Of a stretch of DNA of 64,000 nucleotides, positions 43,363 to 52,076 are shown one piece after another; positions within the stretch are counted from its first letter, which is position 1; each line of letters opens with the position of its first letter. Source of the DNA: CAUPWF01 sp964367905 (GTDB lineage: Bacteria; Bacillota; Clostridia; Lachnospirales; Lachnospiraceae); NCBI GenBank assembly GCA_964367905.1, contig CAYIZP010000012.1, positions 1 to 64,000 of the forward strand. Direction: 5' to 3'. The notes beneath the pieces are model-generated. The model worked only from the letters and a program-made list of their open reading frames with translations, had not been told where the DNA came from and searched no databases. Position numbers and translations under genes: made by a program.

Positions 43363-44253
43363 ATGAAGTTTTTATCTGTTGCAACTACTGCAGAAAAATG
43401 GAATATATCAGCGCGTAGCGTAAGAAATTATTGTAAGGAAGGTCGAATCCCTGGCGCATTTTTAACTGGAAAAACTTGGAATATTCCAGAAACTGCTCAA
43501 AAGCCAGATAGAAAAATTCGAATACCCAAAAAGTCAACGACTCTGCTTGAGATATTAAAAAGAGAAAAAAGTTCAAGACTTTCAGGTGGCATCTATCATA
43601 AATTGCAAATCGAGCTAACCTACAATTCAAATCACATGGAGGGTAGTCGTTTAACTCATGACCAAACACGCCATATCTACGAAACCAACACCATCGGTAT
43701 TGAACAGGAAATGATAAATGTCGATGACATTGTAGAAACCGCAAATCATTTTAGATGTATTGATATGGTAATTGACAGTGCGAATTCTAATTTGAGCGAA
43801 ACTTTTATCAAACAACTACACACCACTCTTAAAAATGGTACTAGTGATTCTAGGAAGGAATGGTTTCAAGTCGGAGATTATAAAAAGCTACCAAACGAAG
43901 TAGGAGGAGGTGAAACCACACCACCTGAACTTGTATCAAGTGAAATCAAATCACTGCTTAGCTCATACAATTGCAAGAACCATAAGACCTTCGAAGATTT
44001 GATAGACTTCCATTATTGTTTTGAAAAAATTCATCCATTTCAAGATGGAAACGGACGTGTGGGTAGGCTCATTCTTTTGAAAGAATGTTTAAAACATAAT
44101 AGTGTACCTTTTATCATTGATGAGCAGCTAAAACTATTCTATTATAGAGGGCTCAAAGAATGGAAAAATGAAAGAGGCTTTCTTCTCGATACCTGCCTCA
44201 CGGCACAAGATAGGTTCAAACAATATTTGGATTACTTTAAGATTGGCTATTAG
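43363..44253 (+). CDS. Fic-domain protein with N-terminal helix-turn-helix and inhibitory helix (class II)
   Basis: Start at 43363 with AAGGAAGG 8 bases upstream. The 296-residue product starts with a MerR/excisionase-like helix-turn-helix (SVATTAEKWNISARSVRNYC, to about residue 45). TYNSNHMEGSRL holds the (S/T)xxxEG inhibitory motif (Ser89, Glu93) N-terminal to the Fic core, the class II arrangement. The active site is canonical: HPFQDGNGRVGR from His224. Expected to modify a protein with AMP when the inhibitory helix is released. The helix-turn-helix suggests self-regulation or DNA-linked targets. Divergent from the other Fic locus. Confidence 0.88.
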   Translation: MKFLSVATTAEKWNISARSVRNYCKEGRIPGAFLTGKTWNIPETAQKPDRKIRIPKKSTTLLEILKREKSSRLSGGIYHKLQIELTYNSNHMEGSRLTHDQTRHIYETNTIGIEQEMINVDDIVETANHFRCIDMVIDSANSNLSETFIKQLHTTLKNGTSDSRKEWFQVGDYKKLPNEVGGGETTPPELVSSEIKSLLSSYNCKNHKTFEDLIDFHYCFEKIHPFQDGNGRVGRLILLKECLKHNSVPFIIDEQLKLFYYRGLKEWKNERGFLLDTCLTAQDRFKQYLDYFKIGY

Positions 44254-44258
44254 CCAAC

Positions 44259-45149
44259 TCAGCGATTAATCTTCGTGCAGATACGAATCGCTAGAAGCTT
44301 TTGAACCGAAAGTTCACAACTAACTTGTGCATCCAACTTCTCACACAGTGTTTTTACAATGTAGAGCCCTAGCCCCGTGTTTTTCTTTGTCCGCGAAGAA
44401 TCCGCTGTGTAAAACCGATCAAAGAGATGGGTAGTATCTTCATCACTTAAACTACTCGCTTGATTACTAATCGTTATGATACAATTTTCATTCTCCTCAA
44501 TGAGTGAGATATCTATAAAACCTTCGTTGTATTTAATTGCATTAGAGATAATATTTTGGAGAATACGTTCATATGCACCTATATTCCCGATAACGCCGAC
44601 CGCCTTATCGGGAATATTTATTTGTGGTGTTATGCCGTTTTGTTCAAATAGAGAAAAATTACCCATTAACACATTCGTCAATACAGCAACCATGTCTATT
44701 TTATCTAGCTCCATTGTATAATCGTTATCTTCTATGATTGAAAGCTCGTAGAATTCATTTACCAAAGTATTCAGATTCTTTGCTCTTCCCTCTATAATCT
44801 CTAAGTATTCTTCCGTTTTTGACTCATCTGTTTTCATCATAGTTATGTATCCCATAATAGAAGTGAGCGGCGTACGTAGGTCATGTGATAGATTCGCAAT
44901 AGACTGCTTCAATTGCTCCTCGTGGTTTCTTGTTGCAATCTGTTGCTCTTGTTGCTTCATCAGGTTTCGATTGATTTCAACACACATGTTTTGTATATTT
45001 TTATGCGCAATTGTAGTGGTCAGTTTTTTCTGTGTTTTATTGGAAGTCAGCTCTCTCAACTGCTTCGTAATATTTCTCACTTCCGCGTTTATTAAAATCA
45101 GCTTTATGATTAGTGATACAATGATGACTCCTAATATAATATACCACAT
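44259..45149 (-). CDS. Sensor histidine kinase, short membrane anchor
   Basis: A 296-residue kinase with one N-terminal membrane helix (IILGVIIVSLIIKLILI) and almost no outside domain. HisKA: ANLSHDLRTPLTSIMG; catalytic domain: ILQNIISNAIKYN and GLGLYIVK. Such small kinases often read the state of a neighbouring ABC transporter. It is last of four leftward genes: regulator, ATPase, permease, kinase. It converges on the HTH-Fic gene with 5 bp between stops. Confidence 0.9.
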   Translation of the reverse strand: MWYIILGVIIVSLIIKLILINAEVRNITKQLRELTSNKTQKKLTTTIAHKNIQNMCVEINRNLMKQQEQQIATRNHEEQLKQSIANLSHDLRTPLTSIMGYITMMKTDESKTEEYLEIIEGRAKNLNTLVNEFYELSIIEDNDYTMELDKIDMVAVLTNVLMGNFSLFEQNGITPQINIPDKAVGVIGNIGAYERILQNIISNAIKYNEGFIDISLIEENENCIITISNQASSLSDEDTTHLFDRFYTADSSRTKKNTGLGLYIVKTLCEKLDAQVSCELSVQKLLAIRICTKINR

Positions 45150-45166
45150 ATTGCGTCTCCCTTAGA

Positions 45167-45952
45167 TTATTTTAACTCTGCTCTTTGTAATGCGATGTAT
45201 GAAAATCCACCAGCAAGTAAAAAGGTTACGATACTAACACCGATTACCTTGATAATATCTCCACTTGTTTCAATACTTCCCATATTATTTGCATAATAAA
45301 GTGGTGTAAACTCCATGATCTTTTGCCATGTCTCCCCGAGAGGCATTACAGCGATAATTCCATAGATTAATAGCGCACCTATGCAAATCCCCATAGTTAC
45401 TCCCATATTTTTCAACAGATAAGCTACGAAAATGCACATACTGGTAACGGATAGGTTCACAATAAGATATAGGATAAAATCTATTACCATTTCTCTGAAA
45501 ATCTCCGCAGTAAATTCAACGCCAAACCCATTTATAGCGGTTATAAGTGTTGTCATCACAATTGGAACAATGATTAAAATAAGAACTGTGCCAAGCATTA
45601 CCGCCACGATTTTTCCAACAAGCATTGACATACGTGATTTCCCTGATGAAACTGCTAACCCTAATGTACGGTTTGCAAAATCTCCACAAACGAATAGCCC
45701 AATAAACGTAGCAATAAATACAATATTACTCTGTAACTGTATCAATGCGGTCTTGAATACATCGTATCCGCTTATTGTTACATTAGAGACTGAAATGATA
45801 ACCCCCTCTGGCAAATCACTAGGAATCATATCTGCTGTTATTAATATTAAAACTGCGAGCATAGCATATATTGCTGCATTGACCAACAAAATAATTTTAA
45901 ATCCTTTTAGTTTCCCTAATTTATAGAGCTCTGCACGAATTGAATTAAGCAT
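45167..45952 (-). CDS. ABC-2 type transporter permease
   Basis: A 261-residue protein with six membrane segments and the ABC-2 layout seen in BcrB/lantibiotic-immunity permeases (YKLGKLKGFKIILLVN at the N-terminus, FVCGDFANRTLGLAVSSGKSR in the first cytosolic loop). Its start overlaps the ATPase stop by 8 bp. With the ATPase it would move or expel peptide antibiotics acting on the cell wall. Substrate unknown. Confidence 0.87.
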   Translation of the reverse strand: MLNSIRAELYKLGKLKGFKIILLVNAAIYAMLAVLILITADMIPSDLPEGVIISVSNVTISGYDVFKTALIQLQSNIVFIATFIGLFVCGDFANRTLGLAVSSGKSRMSMLVGKIVAVMLGTVLILIIVPIVMTTLITAINGFGVEFTAEIFREMVIDFILYLIVNLSVTSMCIFVAYLLKNMGVTMGICIGALLIYGIIAVMPLGETWQKIMEFTPLYYANNMGSIETSGDIIKVIGVSIVTFLLAGGFSYIALQRAELK

Positions 45953-46868
45953 ATTTATTCCCTCCTATCAGTCCCATGTAATAGCTCTCCAAATCATCTC
46001 CTTTTGTTGAAATTTCGCTAACAGACACACCTCCAAGAGCAAGTTCTCGTGCTACCTTGGCTGTATCATCTAGGAACTCATATAGTTTAATGGTATCATT
46101 GGATGTAACGCTAAATTCTGTAGTATTCAGTTTTGTTTCCAGTATAGAAACCGCTTTTGCTGCATTGTCAACCTGTAGGTATATATGTTTTTTACATTTT
46201 TTATCTAGTTCCACTAGGCTGATTTGCTCAACAATCTTTCCATTGCTTATAAACCCATAACAAGTCGCAAGTTGATACAGTTCTCCTAGAATATGGCTTG
46301 AAATCAATATCGTAATATTCTGCTCTTTATTCAATTTTTTTAGTAGCTCCCGAAGTTCAACAATGCTTGTAGGATCAAGTCCATTGATAGGCTCATCTAA
46401 AACCAAGAATTCTGGTTCACCTAAGAGTGCAATTGCAATTCCTAGACGCTGTTTCATCCCTAACGAAAAGTTCTTCACCTTCTTTTTCCCTGTATTGGTA
46501 AGCTTTACCACCTCCAACACCTCTTGTATCCGTTTCTGATCTGGTATCCCTAGATACATACTGTGCACTTTAAGGTTCTCTACCGCTGTCATATTGGGAT
46601 AAATTGCAGGTCCTTCTACGATGCATCCCATTCTTGCACGATTTTTTATATGTGCAGCCTCCTCGCTTGTTCCAAAAAGTTCCATTTCTCCACTTGTTTT
46701 TTTCGCCAATCCCATCATCAAACGTATTAATGTGGTTTTACCTGCTCCATTCTCACCTACAAATCCGTATATATCTCCACGGTTGATCTGCATTTCTACT
46801 CCCTTTAATGCAAATCCTGTTTGGTATCGCTTGCTTAAATCTGTTGTCTTAAAAATTATTTCTCTCAT
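45945..46868 (-). CDS. ABC transporter ATP-binding protein, BcrA-like
   Basis: Start at 46868 with AAGGAG 9 bases upstream; a longer frame to 46913 is not supported. The 307-residue ATPase has Walker A GENGAGKTTL, signature FSLGMKQRLG and Walker B LVLDEPINGLDP. The C-terminal extension of about 90 residues is typical of bacitracin/lantibiotic-type ATPases. Pairs with the overlapping permease gene. Confidence 0.9.
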   Translation of the reverse strand: MREIIFKTTDLSKRYQTGFALKGVEMQINRGDIYGFVGENGAGKTTLIRLMMGLAKKTSGEMELFGTSEEAAHIKNRARMGCIVEGPAIYPNMTAVENLKVHSMYLGIPDQKRIQEVLEVVKLTNTGKKKVKNFSLGMKQRLGIAIALLGEPEFLVLDEPINGLDPTSIVELRELLKKLNKEQNITILISSHILGELYQLATCYGFISNGKIVEQISLVELDKKCKKHIYLQVDNAAKAVSILETKLNTTEFSVTSNDTIKLYEFLDDTAKVARELALGGVSVSEISTKGDDLESYYMGLIGGNKYA

Positions 46869-46942
46869 ATATTCGCATCTCCTTTTGATATTATGATAAA
46901 CAACAATCTTCAAGAAAACCTAAAGTCAATTCTAAAGAATCT

Positions 46943-47626
46943 CTAAAGAATTGACAGTTTATATCCCATACCCCAAACAGTTTCTATATACTCCTTATCG
47001 GATGCTTGTTTGATTTTTTTCCTAATATTACTCATATGTGTATTTATCGTATTGTCATCATATGCATACTGTTCATTCCACACACTCTCATACAGGTTCT
47101 GCTTCGAGAACACCTGAAGCGGATGTTCTAGCAGAAGCTCCAGCAACGCATACTCCTTAGCAGTGAAATTCAAAATATTATCCCCCACGTAAACTTCTTT
47201 GGATATTCTGTCCAACGATATTTCACCATGACAAAGCTTCTGACTTACCACACCGTCATCTCCTAAGCTATATCTGCGAATGTTCACTTCGATTCTTGCT
47301 AGCAATTCATTTAAATCAAAAGGCTTTGTTATATAATCATCCGCACCTAATCTCAGCACTTCGATTTTTGTCTGTGTTAAACTTTTAGCCGACATCACTA
47401 TGACTGGCACTTCGGAAACTTCTCGTAGTTCACGCAAGATTTCATCTCCACTTTTATACGGCAACATCAGATCCAAAAGAATTAAATTATAAGTATTTTC
47501 CTTCGCTTTCGCTATTCCAGTCACGCCATCACTTGCGCTTTGCACACAGAAATTATGCTGTTCCAAAAATCGTATAAGCATAGTGGATATCTCGTTGTCA
47601 TCCTCTATGATTAGTATTTTTCTCAT
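46943..47626 (-). CDS. OmpR/PhoB-family response regulator
   Basis: A 227-residue regulator: receiver domain (ILIIEDDNEIS; phosphorylated Asp in LILLDLMLPYKSG near residue 49) and winged helix (NLYESVWNEQYAYDDNTINTH, then ETVWGMGYKLS). ATG 47626 is preferred over GTG 47635. First gene of the ABC/kinase group. It probably switches the transporter genes on when the inducing peptide is present. Confidence 0.9.
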   Translation of the reverse strand: MRKILIIEDDNEISTMLIRFLEQHNFCVQSASDGVTGIAKAKENTYNLILLDLMLPYKSGDEILRELREVSEVPVIVMSAKSLTQTKIEVLRLGADDYITKPFDLNELLARIEVNIRRYSLGDDGVVSQKLCHGEISLDRISKEVYVGDNILNFTAKEYALLELLLEHPLQVFSKQNLYESVWNEQYAYDDNTINTHMSNIRKKIKQASDKEYIETVWGMGYKLSIL

Positions 47627-47669
47627 ATCTCTCACACCTCTCGCATATTTTCTTAATTATACTGTCGTT

Positions 47670-47891
47670 TTGGATGAATATCAACTCTGCTATAAAAGCA
47701 ACACTGCTGAATGTGTTTTACTTTCCCCCGAAGAATATATACGTTTAATGGATGAGGTCAATGATGCTAGACTTTTAGCAACCGCGACAGAACGTATTCA
47801 AACTTATGATTCAAAAAATACAATTTCAGGAGATACGGTATTCCGTGACCTTGGTATTACTGATGAAGATTTAGAGGGATTTGAAAAGTAA
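47670..47891 (+). pseudogene. N-terminally truncated Phd/YefM-like antitoxin
   Basis: The tail AECVLLSPEEYIRLMDEVNDARLL and TVFRDLGITDEDLEGFEK match the C-terminal halves of Phd/YefM antitoxins. The first 30 or so residues, which form the DNA-binding part, are missing; upstream DNA belongs to the response regulator start region. TTG 47670 would be the only in-frame entry. Likely not a working repressor. Confidence 0.6.
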
Positions 47892-48112
47892 TGACAAATC
47901 CCGTTTCAATCTATGAGGGCGGATACGGGAAGCCCTTGGGAAACAAGGGTGGAACTGATTTGACAGGTCTCTTTAAAATCAAGCTTCGTAATGCTGGACT
48001 GCGTATAGTCTATAAGATTATAAAAACGGAAACCACCATGATTGTAATTGTAATCGGAGCAAGAAGTGACGATGAAGTATACAATATAGCTGAAAAGCGC
48101 TATAAAAAATAG
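47891..48112 (+). pseudogene. Internally deleted RelE/ParE-like toxin
   Basis: The ATG overlaps the antitoxin stop (TAATG), as in working toxin-antitoxin operons. The 73 residues contain GYGKPLGNKGGTDLTGLFKI and AGLRIVYKI...VIVIGARSDDEVY, the back two thirds of a RelE-type RNase. About 25-35 residues after MT are missing compared with family members. Probably inactive after an internal deletion that spared the start codon. Confidence 0.6.
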
Positions 48113-48130
48113 CACTCATCAGATAATGTA

Positions 48131-48979
48131 CTATATCGCGTAATATGGTCCCCCCAGAATGGCATCATTGCACCTATCACAATTTTCATCACTACAATGT
48201 GTAATATATGAGTTTTTCCTTATTTCATTTGTACAAACTTCAACGAAGTCCTTTGCCTTATAGCATCGCCATAAGCTATTGCCGACAACAACTCTTTTTT
48301 CAATCACTTGTAGTGCACTGTCAAAATTATTAAATCCTAAAGAACAACTGCCACAATTAACACCAATTGTTTCCCCCTCCGAGTTTTTTGCCCATCTAAC
48401 AAATAATTTCCTTCCTGCAAGTTCCTCCGCATAATGAATCGCTGTTGCAGATGTTAAATCCACCCCCATCAAAAGAACAAATCCATCCATATCGCATAAC
48501 GCTTTAAGCGGCGCATAAACATCATTAGGTGTTTGTGCTTCTACGATCCTATTTGCATTTTCTCCAACTGCTGTAAAGGAATTAAGTGGATGATTGCCTC
48601 TTACACTACCATCGCAATTTAGAACATACTCACTGAAAGCCCCCATTTTTTGGCTTGAAATACATTTACTTTCAATTGAAAAGATATCATTATCAGAATA
48701 ATCTATATTCATATAATAGGAATAATCTCCGGCACCATTTTGCTTAGGCATATATTTCTCTATAGGTTTTGTTCCATAAACATTTGAAAATGTGGGTACT
48801 AGTACTGTAGCATTATGTTCTAAAAAAACTTCTACAAGTAACTTCGGCAATTCTTTTGAAGGCATTCCAAACGAGCGAATTGAAGAATGTACACAGACAG
48901 ATTTCCCTTCTATCGATAACTTCGATATCGCTTGTTGAACTTCTCTAATAAACATATTTCTTTCGGAATATTTGCTCAT
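48131..48979 (-). CDS. AAC(3)-family aminoglycoside N-acetyltransferase
   Basis: Start at 48979 (AAAGG 8 bases upstream); 24 bases more are possible. The 282-residue protein has VCVHSSIRSFG near the N-terminus, GNHPLNSFTAVG in the middle and LLMGVDLTSATAIHYAEELA, the conserved active-site region of the antibiotic NAT (AAC(3)/YokD) family. Members acetylate aminoglycosides at the 3-amino group using acetyl-CoA, but many chromosomal members have no proven drug. The C-terminus adds a Cys/His cluster (THCSDENCDRCND). Single gene; resistance not shown. Confidence 0.87.
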   Translation of the reverse strand: MSKYSERNMFIREVQQAISKLSIEGKSVCVHSSIRSFGMPSKELPKLLVEVFLEHNATVLVPTFSNVYGTKPIEKYMPKQNGAGDYSYYMNIDYSDNDIFSIESKCISSQKMGAFSEYVLNCDGSVRGNHPLNSFTAVGENANRIVEAQTPNDVYAPLKALCDMDGFVLLMGVDLTSATAIHYAEELAGRKLFVRWAKNSEGETIGVNCGSCSLGFNNFDSALQVIEKRVVVGNSLWRCYKAKDFVEVCTNEIRKNSYITHCSDENCDRCNDAILGGPYYAI

Positions 48980-49056
48980 ATACTTGACCTTTCCCTGTTT
49001 CATTCATTTAATTTAGTCCCTTTTTATATTCATATTTCCTTTTAGAGATTTTCAAA

Positions 49057-49698
49057 CTATTCAGTCTTGCGATTGAATATATGTAAGCCTTTTCTATATT
49101 TACATAGCAACACACACATTATTATGTAACCAAACCACCCCACTCCATATAAAATGAGCGAATTACCCATGTCAAGTGTTGGTCTGATTACCCATGAGTA
49201 TCCTCCAAGTGCACCTTGTATAAAGTTAAACAAGCAAGAATAAGGAATTAAAAGCAATATCCAAATATTGATAGTCCAAAATTGTTTTTTGGCTATATCT
49301 TTCTTTTCCCCATCATATTGCCCAACAAAATATATCATTGTGCCTATCGCCATCAATATTAAGCCAACTGCGACTGCAACAGACGTTTGTTGTTCCTTCC
49401 ATATCATGAGCGATGCAATCAAACCAATAAAATTAAGTGCAGTACCTGCTACTGCAAAAATCCTCGCATCTGACGCATCTTCTCTATGGCTATTTTTTTG
49501 CTCAATCCCTTTAATTAGATAATCTGTTGTCACCTCGAAGTAGTCACTTAACTTCATAATTTTGTCAATATCTGGTATACTTTGCTCGCTTTCCCATTTT
49601 GAGACTGCCTGCCTTGAAACACCTACTTTGTCTGCAAGTTCTTCTTGTGAAATTCCTTTTGTTTTTCTTAATTGTTGTATTCTATCTGCTATGTTCAT
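49057..49698 (-). CDS. XRE-family regulator with C-terminal membrane domain
   Basis: A 213-residue protein: Cro/CI helix-turn-helix in residues about 6-60 (GISQEELADKVGVSRQAVSK, SIPDIDKIMKLSDYF) followed by about four membrane segments (residues about 85-200). This mixed layout is common in Firmicutes near resistance or stress genes. The target is unknown; the nearby AAC(3) gene lies downstream on the same strand, 54 bp after the stop, and could be controlled. Confidence 0.88.
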   Translation of the reverse strand: MNIADRIQQLRKTKGISQEELADKVGVSRQAVSKWESEQSIPDIDKIMKLSDYFEVTTDYLIKGIEQKNSHREDASDARIFAVAGTALNFIGLIASLMIWKEQQTSVAVAVGLILMAIGTMIYFVGQYDGEKKDIAKKQFWTINIWILLLIPYSCLFNFIQGALGGYSWVIRPTLDMGNSLILYGVGWFGYIIMCVLLCKYRKGLHIFNRKTE

Positions 49699-49824
49699 CT
49701 CCTATATCTCCTCTCTGTTATAACTCAATAATAACAAAACCCTTGGTTGCATAACCACCATTTAAGACTGGAGATATGACAACTGACAGTTGCACTCTTC
49801 AATTCACCTATCTTTTTTGTGTCA

Positions 49825-50463
49825 TCAATCGTCTAATTGGGCACAAGCTAATTCGAACTCCGCCTGACACGGCAAAGCCTTCTTTTCCTTATCAGGAAAT
49901 GCTTTTTCAAATTCCGCAACTTCTTCCTCGCTCACATCTAAATCTGTTGAGAAACAAGCTATCCCTGCAATATTGTCAAATGCACCCTCGTATAGAGGCA
50001 AAGCTAATAGTCCCTTATAGTATTTACCATCAGCCATGGATATACCATACTTTTTCCCACCGACAAATCCATACGGTTCATAGTGATGCGGGTAACCTAG
50101 CGTTAAAATACCACGAAATCCCATGGACTTTGCTTTTTCAATCGAATAGGTAATAAGTTGTCTACCTAGAGATTGCCTATGAAATTTTGGGGATATAAAC
50201 ATCGGACCAAAGCTAATTGTTTTAATTGGCTCTTTCTCTGCCCTTTCAATCTGTGAGTGTGTGTAGAAAATCGCACCTTCCACAACACCATCAACCTCTA
50301 TCACAAAACAGAGCTCCCTAATAAGGTCTGGACTTGTTCTCATCTTGTGAACAACACAATGTTCATGTGCACCAGGAAAATATAAATTCCAAAATGCTTC
50401 TCTTGCTACTTCTTCCACACGTCTATAATCTTTTTCTTCTTCATTTCTTATTATAATATTCAT
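49825..50463 (-). CDS. GNAT-family N-acetyltransferase (YhbS-like)
   Basis: A 212-residue protein. IRNEEEKDYRRVEEVAREAF opens the domain; FGPMFISPKFHRQSLGRQLI holds the acetyl-CoA pyrophosphate loop (Q/RxxGxG/A variant, QSLGRQL) near residue 95. The C-terminal 60 residues are acidic. Acceptor unknown. Single gene between the XRE gene and a toxin-antitoxin pair. Confidence 0.87.
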   Translation of the reverse strand: MNIIIRNEEEKDYRRVEEVAREAFWNLYFPGAHEHCVVHKMRTSPDLIRELCFVIEVDGVVEGAIFYTHSQIERAEKEPIKTISFGPMFISPKFHRQSLGRQLITYSIEKAKSMGFRGILTLGYPHHYEPYGFVGGKKYGISMADGKYYKGLLALPLYEGAFDNIAGIACFSTDLDVSEEEVAEFEKAFPDKEKKALPCQAEFELACAQLDD

Positions 50464-50507
50464 CTCGATAACCCTTTCTTTTCTATAATGATACCTTTAT
50501 TACATTC

Positions 50508-50540
50508 AAAAAGCAAACCATATTTCAAGTTTGCTTTTTA
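50508..50540 (-). terminator. Terminator of the RelE/Phd operon
   Basis: AAAAAGCAAAC and GTTTGCTTTTT around ten bases, right after the toxin stop codon on the minus strand. Confidence 0.85.
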
Positions 50541-50542
50541 GT

Positions 50543-50854
50543 TTATCTTATTAAAAATTTCACGTAGTCCACACTTCCATGTAGTATTTGATTGATATAA
50601 ACAACATCTTTTTCCTGTTTGTAAAAACATAGGTAAGCATCTACAATAAGCATACGATACCCAAATTTTTCAAGCATCGTGCTCTGAGGAACCACACCCA
50701 TATTCGGAAACTCCTCAAGTCTCCTTATGCTTGTCAACAGCTTATCTGTAATATGTTTAGCCGACTTAACACCTGCTTTCATGCGATATACAGTGGCTAT
50801 ATCTCTTAGCTGATTCCGTGCTGTATGCATGATAACAACCTTACATTTCTCCAT
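50543..50854 (-). CDS. RelE/ParE-family toxin
   Basis: 103 residues from ATG 50854 with GGAGG 6 bases upstream. The fold markers are VIMHTARNQLRDIATVYR at the start, RRLEEFPNMG and GYRMLIVDAYLCFYKQ...VVYINQILHG at the end, as in the RelE/ParE superfamily. RelE members cut mRNA on the ribosome, ParE members poison gyrase; which one is unclear. Overlaps the antitoxin stop by 14 bp and ends at a terminator. Complete, unlike the pair at 47.7 kb. Confidence 0.88.
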   Translation of the reverse strand: MEKCKVVIMHTARNQLRDIATVYRMKAGVKSAKHITDKLLTSIRRLEEFPNMGVVPQSTMLEKFGYRMLIVDAYLCFYKQEKDVVYINQILHGSVDYVKFLIR

Positions 50855-51101
50855 ACAAGTCCTCCAATTCACATTCTACTTCATCTACTGTATAAGTTTT
50901 TGCACCTGCAAGCATCTCACGCTCGGTTGTGAGGAGTTTTTCAAATAACGTAAGCTCCGCTTCCCTCGCTTCAAACAGTTCTTGGGAAATGAACACCATC
51001 TCTCCCTCGCCATTTCTTGTTATATATACTGGTTCTTTTTTCGCTAGCTGTACCATGTTATCATAATCATTACGCAACGATGATGAAGATTTAATTGTCA
51101 T
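50841..51101 (-). CDS. Phd/YefM-family antitoxin
   Basis: 86 residues: LRNDYDNMVQLAKKEPVYITRNGEGEMVFIS is the Phd/YefM DNA-binding half; the tail TYTVDEVECELEDLYGEM should cover the toxin. AGGAGG lies 7 bases before the ATG at 51101. First gene of the operon with a strong promoter at 51134-51162; expected to repress it together with the toxin. Confidence 0.9.
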   Translation of the reverse strand: MTIKSSSSLRNDYDNMVQLAKKEPVYITRNGEGEMVFISQELFEAREAELTLFEKLLTTEREMLAGAKTYTVDEVECELEDLYGEM

Positions 51102-51133
51102 TGAATTTCCTCCTTGTGATTTATTATAATAAT

Positions 51134-51162
51134 ATTATACACAAATAATACAGAAATATCAA
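51134..51162 (-). promoter_or_regulatory. Promoter of the RelE/Phd operon
   Basis: Minus-strand TTGATA (51157-51162), 17 bp, TATAAT (51134-51139). AT-rich dyad sequence around and after the -10 is a plausible antitoxin operator. Confidence 0.78.
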
Positions 51163-51314
51163 TATACAAGAAATATGCTGTTGCTACGAGCAACGCAATT
51201 TAACAACTTGAAATTATTCACTAAGAACGGGAATTCTCCCCTTGCGACAATGATATTTATTTGCTATTCTAAGGTAAGAAATAAATTGGAGAAATGATTA
51301 AATAGGAGGTACAT

Positions 51315-51683
51315 ATGGATAATACACTCAATACACTCAACACAACCATCGCTTCACTTCATCTGCCGCCACGATTTGAAAACAAGTTGCGTGCCGATAT
51401 AACCTATCTGCTCCAATACTCCATAGATACCCTAGAACAGATTGTGTTATTTGGAAGTTGTGCACGCGGTCAATTGCGCGTGACAAGTGATATTGATCTA
51501 TTGCTAATCACAACCGCTTCTCTTCCCCGAATGGATCGAGCTGAAATAAGTAGCACCTTGGAAGAGGCTTTGGACGAAGTCCATACAGATGTTGTATTCT
51601 ATACAAGAGAACAATTCGATGATTCTAATCGGCTAATTGTTACTCAAATCAAAAATGAAGGGGTGATATTATATGAGAAATAG
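51315..51683 (+). CDS. MNT-type nucleotidyltransferase (antitoxin of an MNT-HEPN pair)
   Basis: 122 residues with the nucleotidyltransferase motif FGSCARGQLRVTSDIDLLL (Gly47-Ser48, Asp59 and Asp61). AGGAGG precedes the ATG. In MNT-HEPN pairs the nucleotidyltransferase neutralises the HEPN RNase, in some cases by adding AMP to it. Overlaps the HEPN gene by 11 bp. All active-site residues that I can place are kept. Confidence 0.9.
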   Translation: MDNTLNTLNTTIASLHLPPRFENKLRADITYLLQYSIDTLEQIVLFGSCARGQLRVTSDIDLLLITTASLPRMDRAEISSTLEEALDEVHTDVVFYTREQFDDSNRLIVTQIKNEGVILYEK

Positions 51684-52074
51684 TTATTTTTATATCGGTT
51701 ATAACGACTATCTATTCGCAAAAGATTCTCTGACTCTATGTGACCAAAGTGGAAACTACAACTCTGTAGCAGCCATACTAGCTCAAAGCGCAGAAAAATT
51801 ACTGAAAGAAGTGATCGAAATAAAATTTGCCGATGATAGTTCCTGTATTTCTATCCTAAAAACGCATAACCTTAGAACAATTGTCAACAAAATCAAAGAA
51901 AAATATCCTGATATCGCACTGAATTCTATTGAATGCAAGTGGCTCGGTGATTTTTATTTTGATGCACGCTATCCTGGCGATAACTTTGTAGTGGTCAGCA
52001 AAGAAGATGCTTATACCGCACTAACTATTACAGAAGATATCTTAAAAGCAGTGCGGGAAGTTCTGGAATATTAA
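51673..52074 (+). CDS. HEPN-domain protein (toxin of an MNT-HEPN pair)
   Basis: 133 residues, all helical. NYNSVAAILAQSAEKLLKEVIE is the HEPN helix pair, KTHNLRTIVNKI and FYFDARYPGDNFV follow, as in the COG2250-type HEPN family. I cannot place the RNase motif RX4-6H with certainty, so RNase activity is uncertain. AAGGGGTG lies 8 bases before the start. Second gene of the pair; 2 bp from the stop of the convergent LURP-one-like gene. Confidence 0.85.
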   Translation: MRNSYFYIGYNDYLFAKDSLTLCDQSGNYNSVAAILAQSAEKLLKEVIEIKFADDSSCISILKTHNLRTIVNKIKEKYPDIALNSIECKWLGDFYFDARYPGDNFVVVSKEDAYTALTITEDILKAVREVLEY

Positions 52075-52076
52075 AT

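Noticed and set aside
47583..47669. N-terminal 29 codons of the frame leading into the antitoxin remnant
   Set aside because: They read antisense through the start of the response regulator gene and do not resemble an antitoxin N-terminus.
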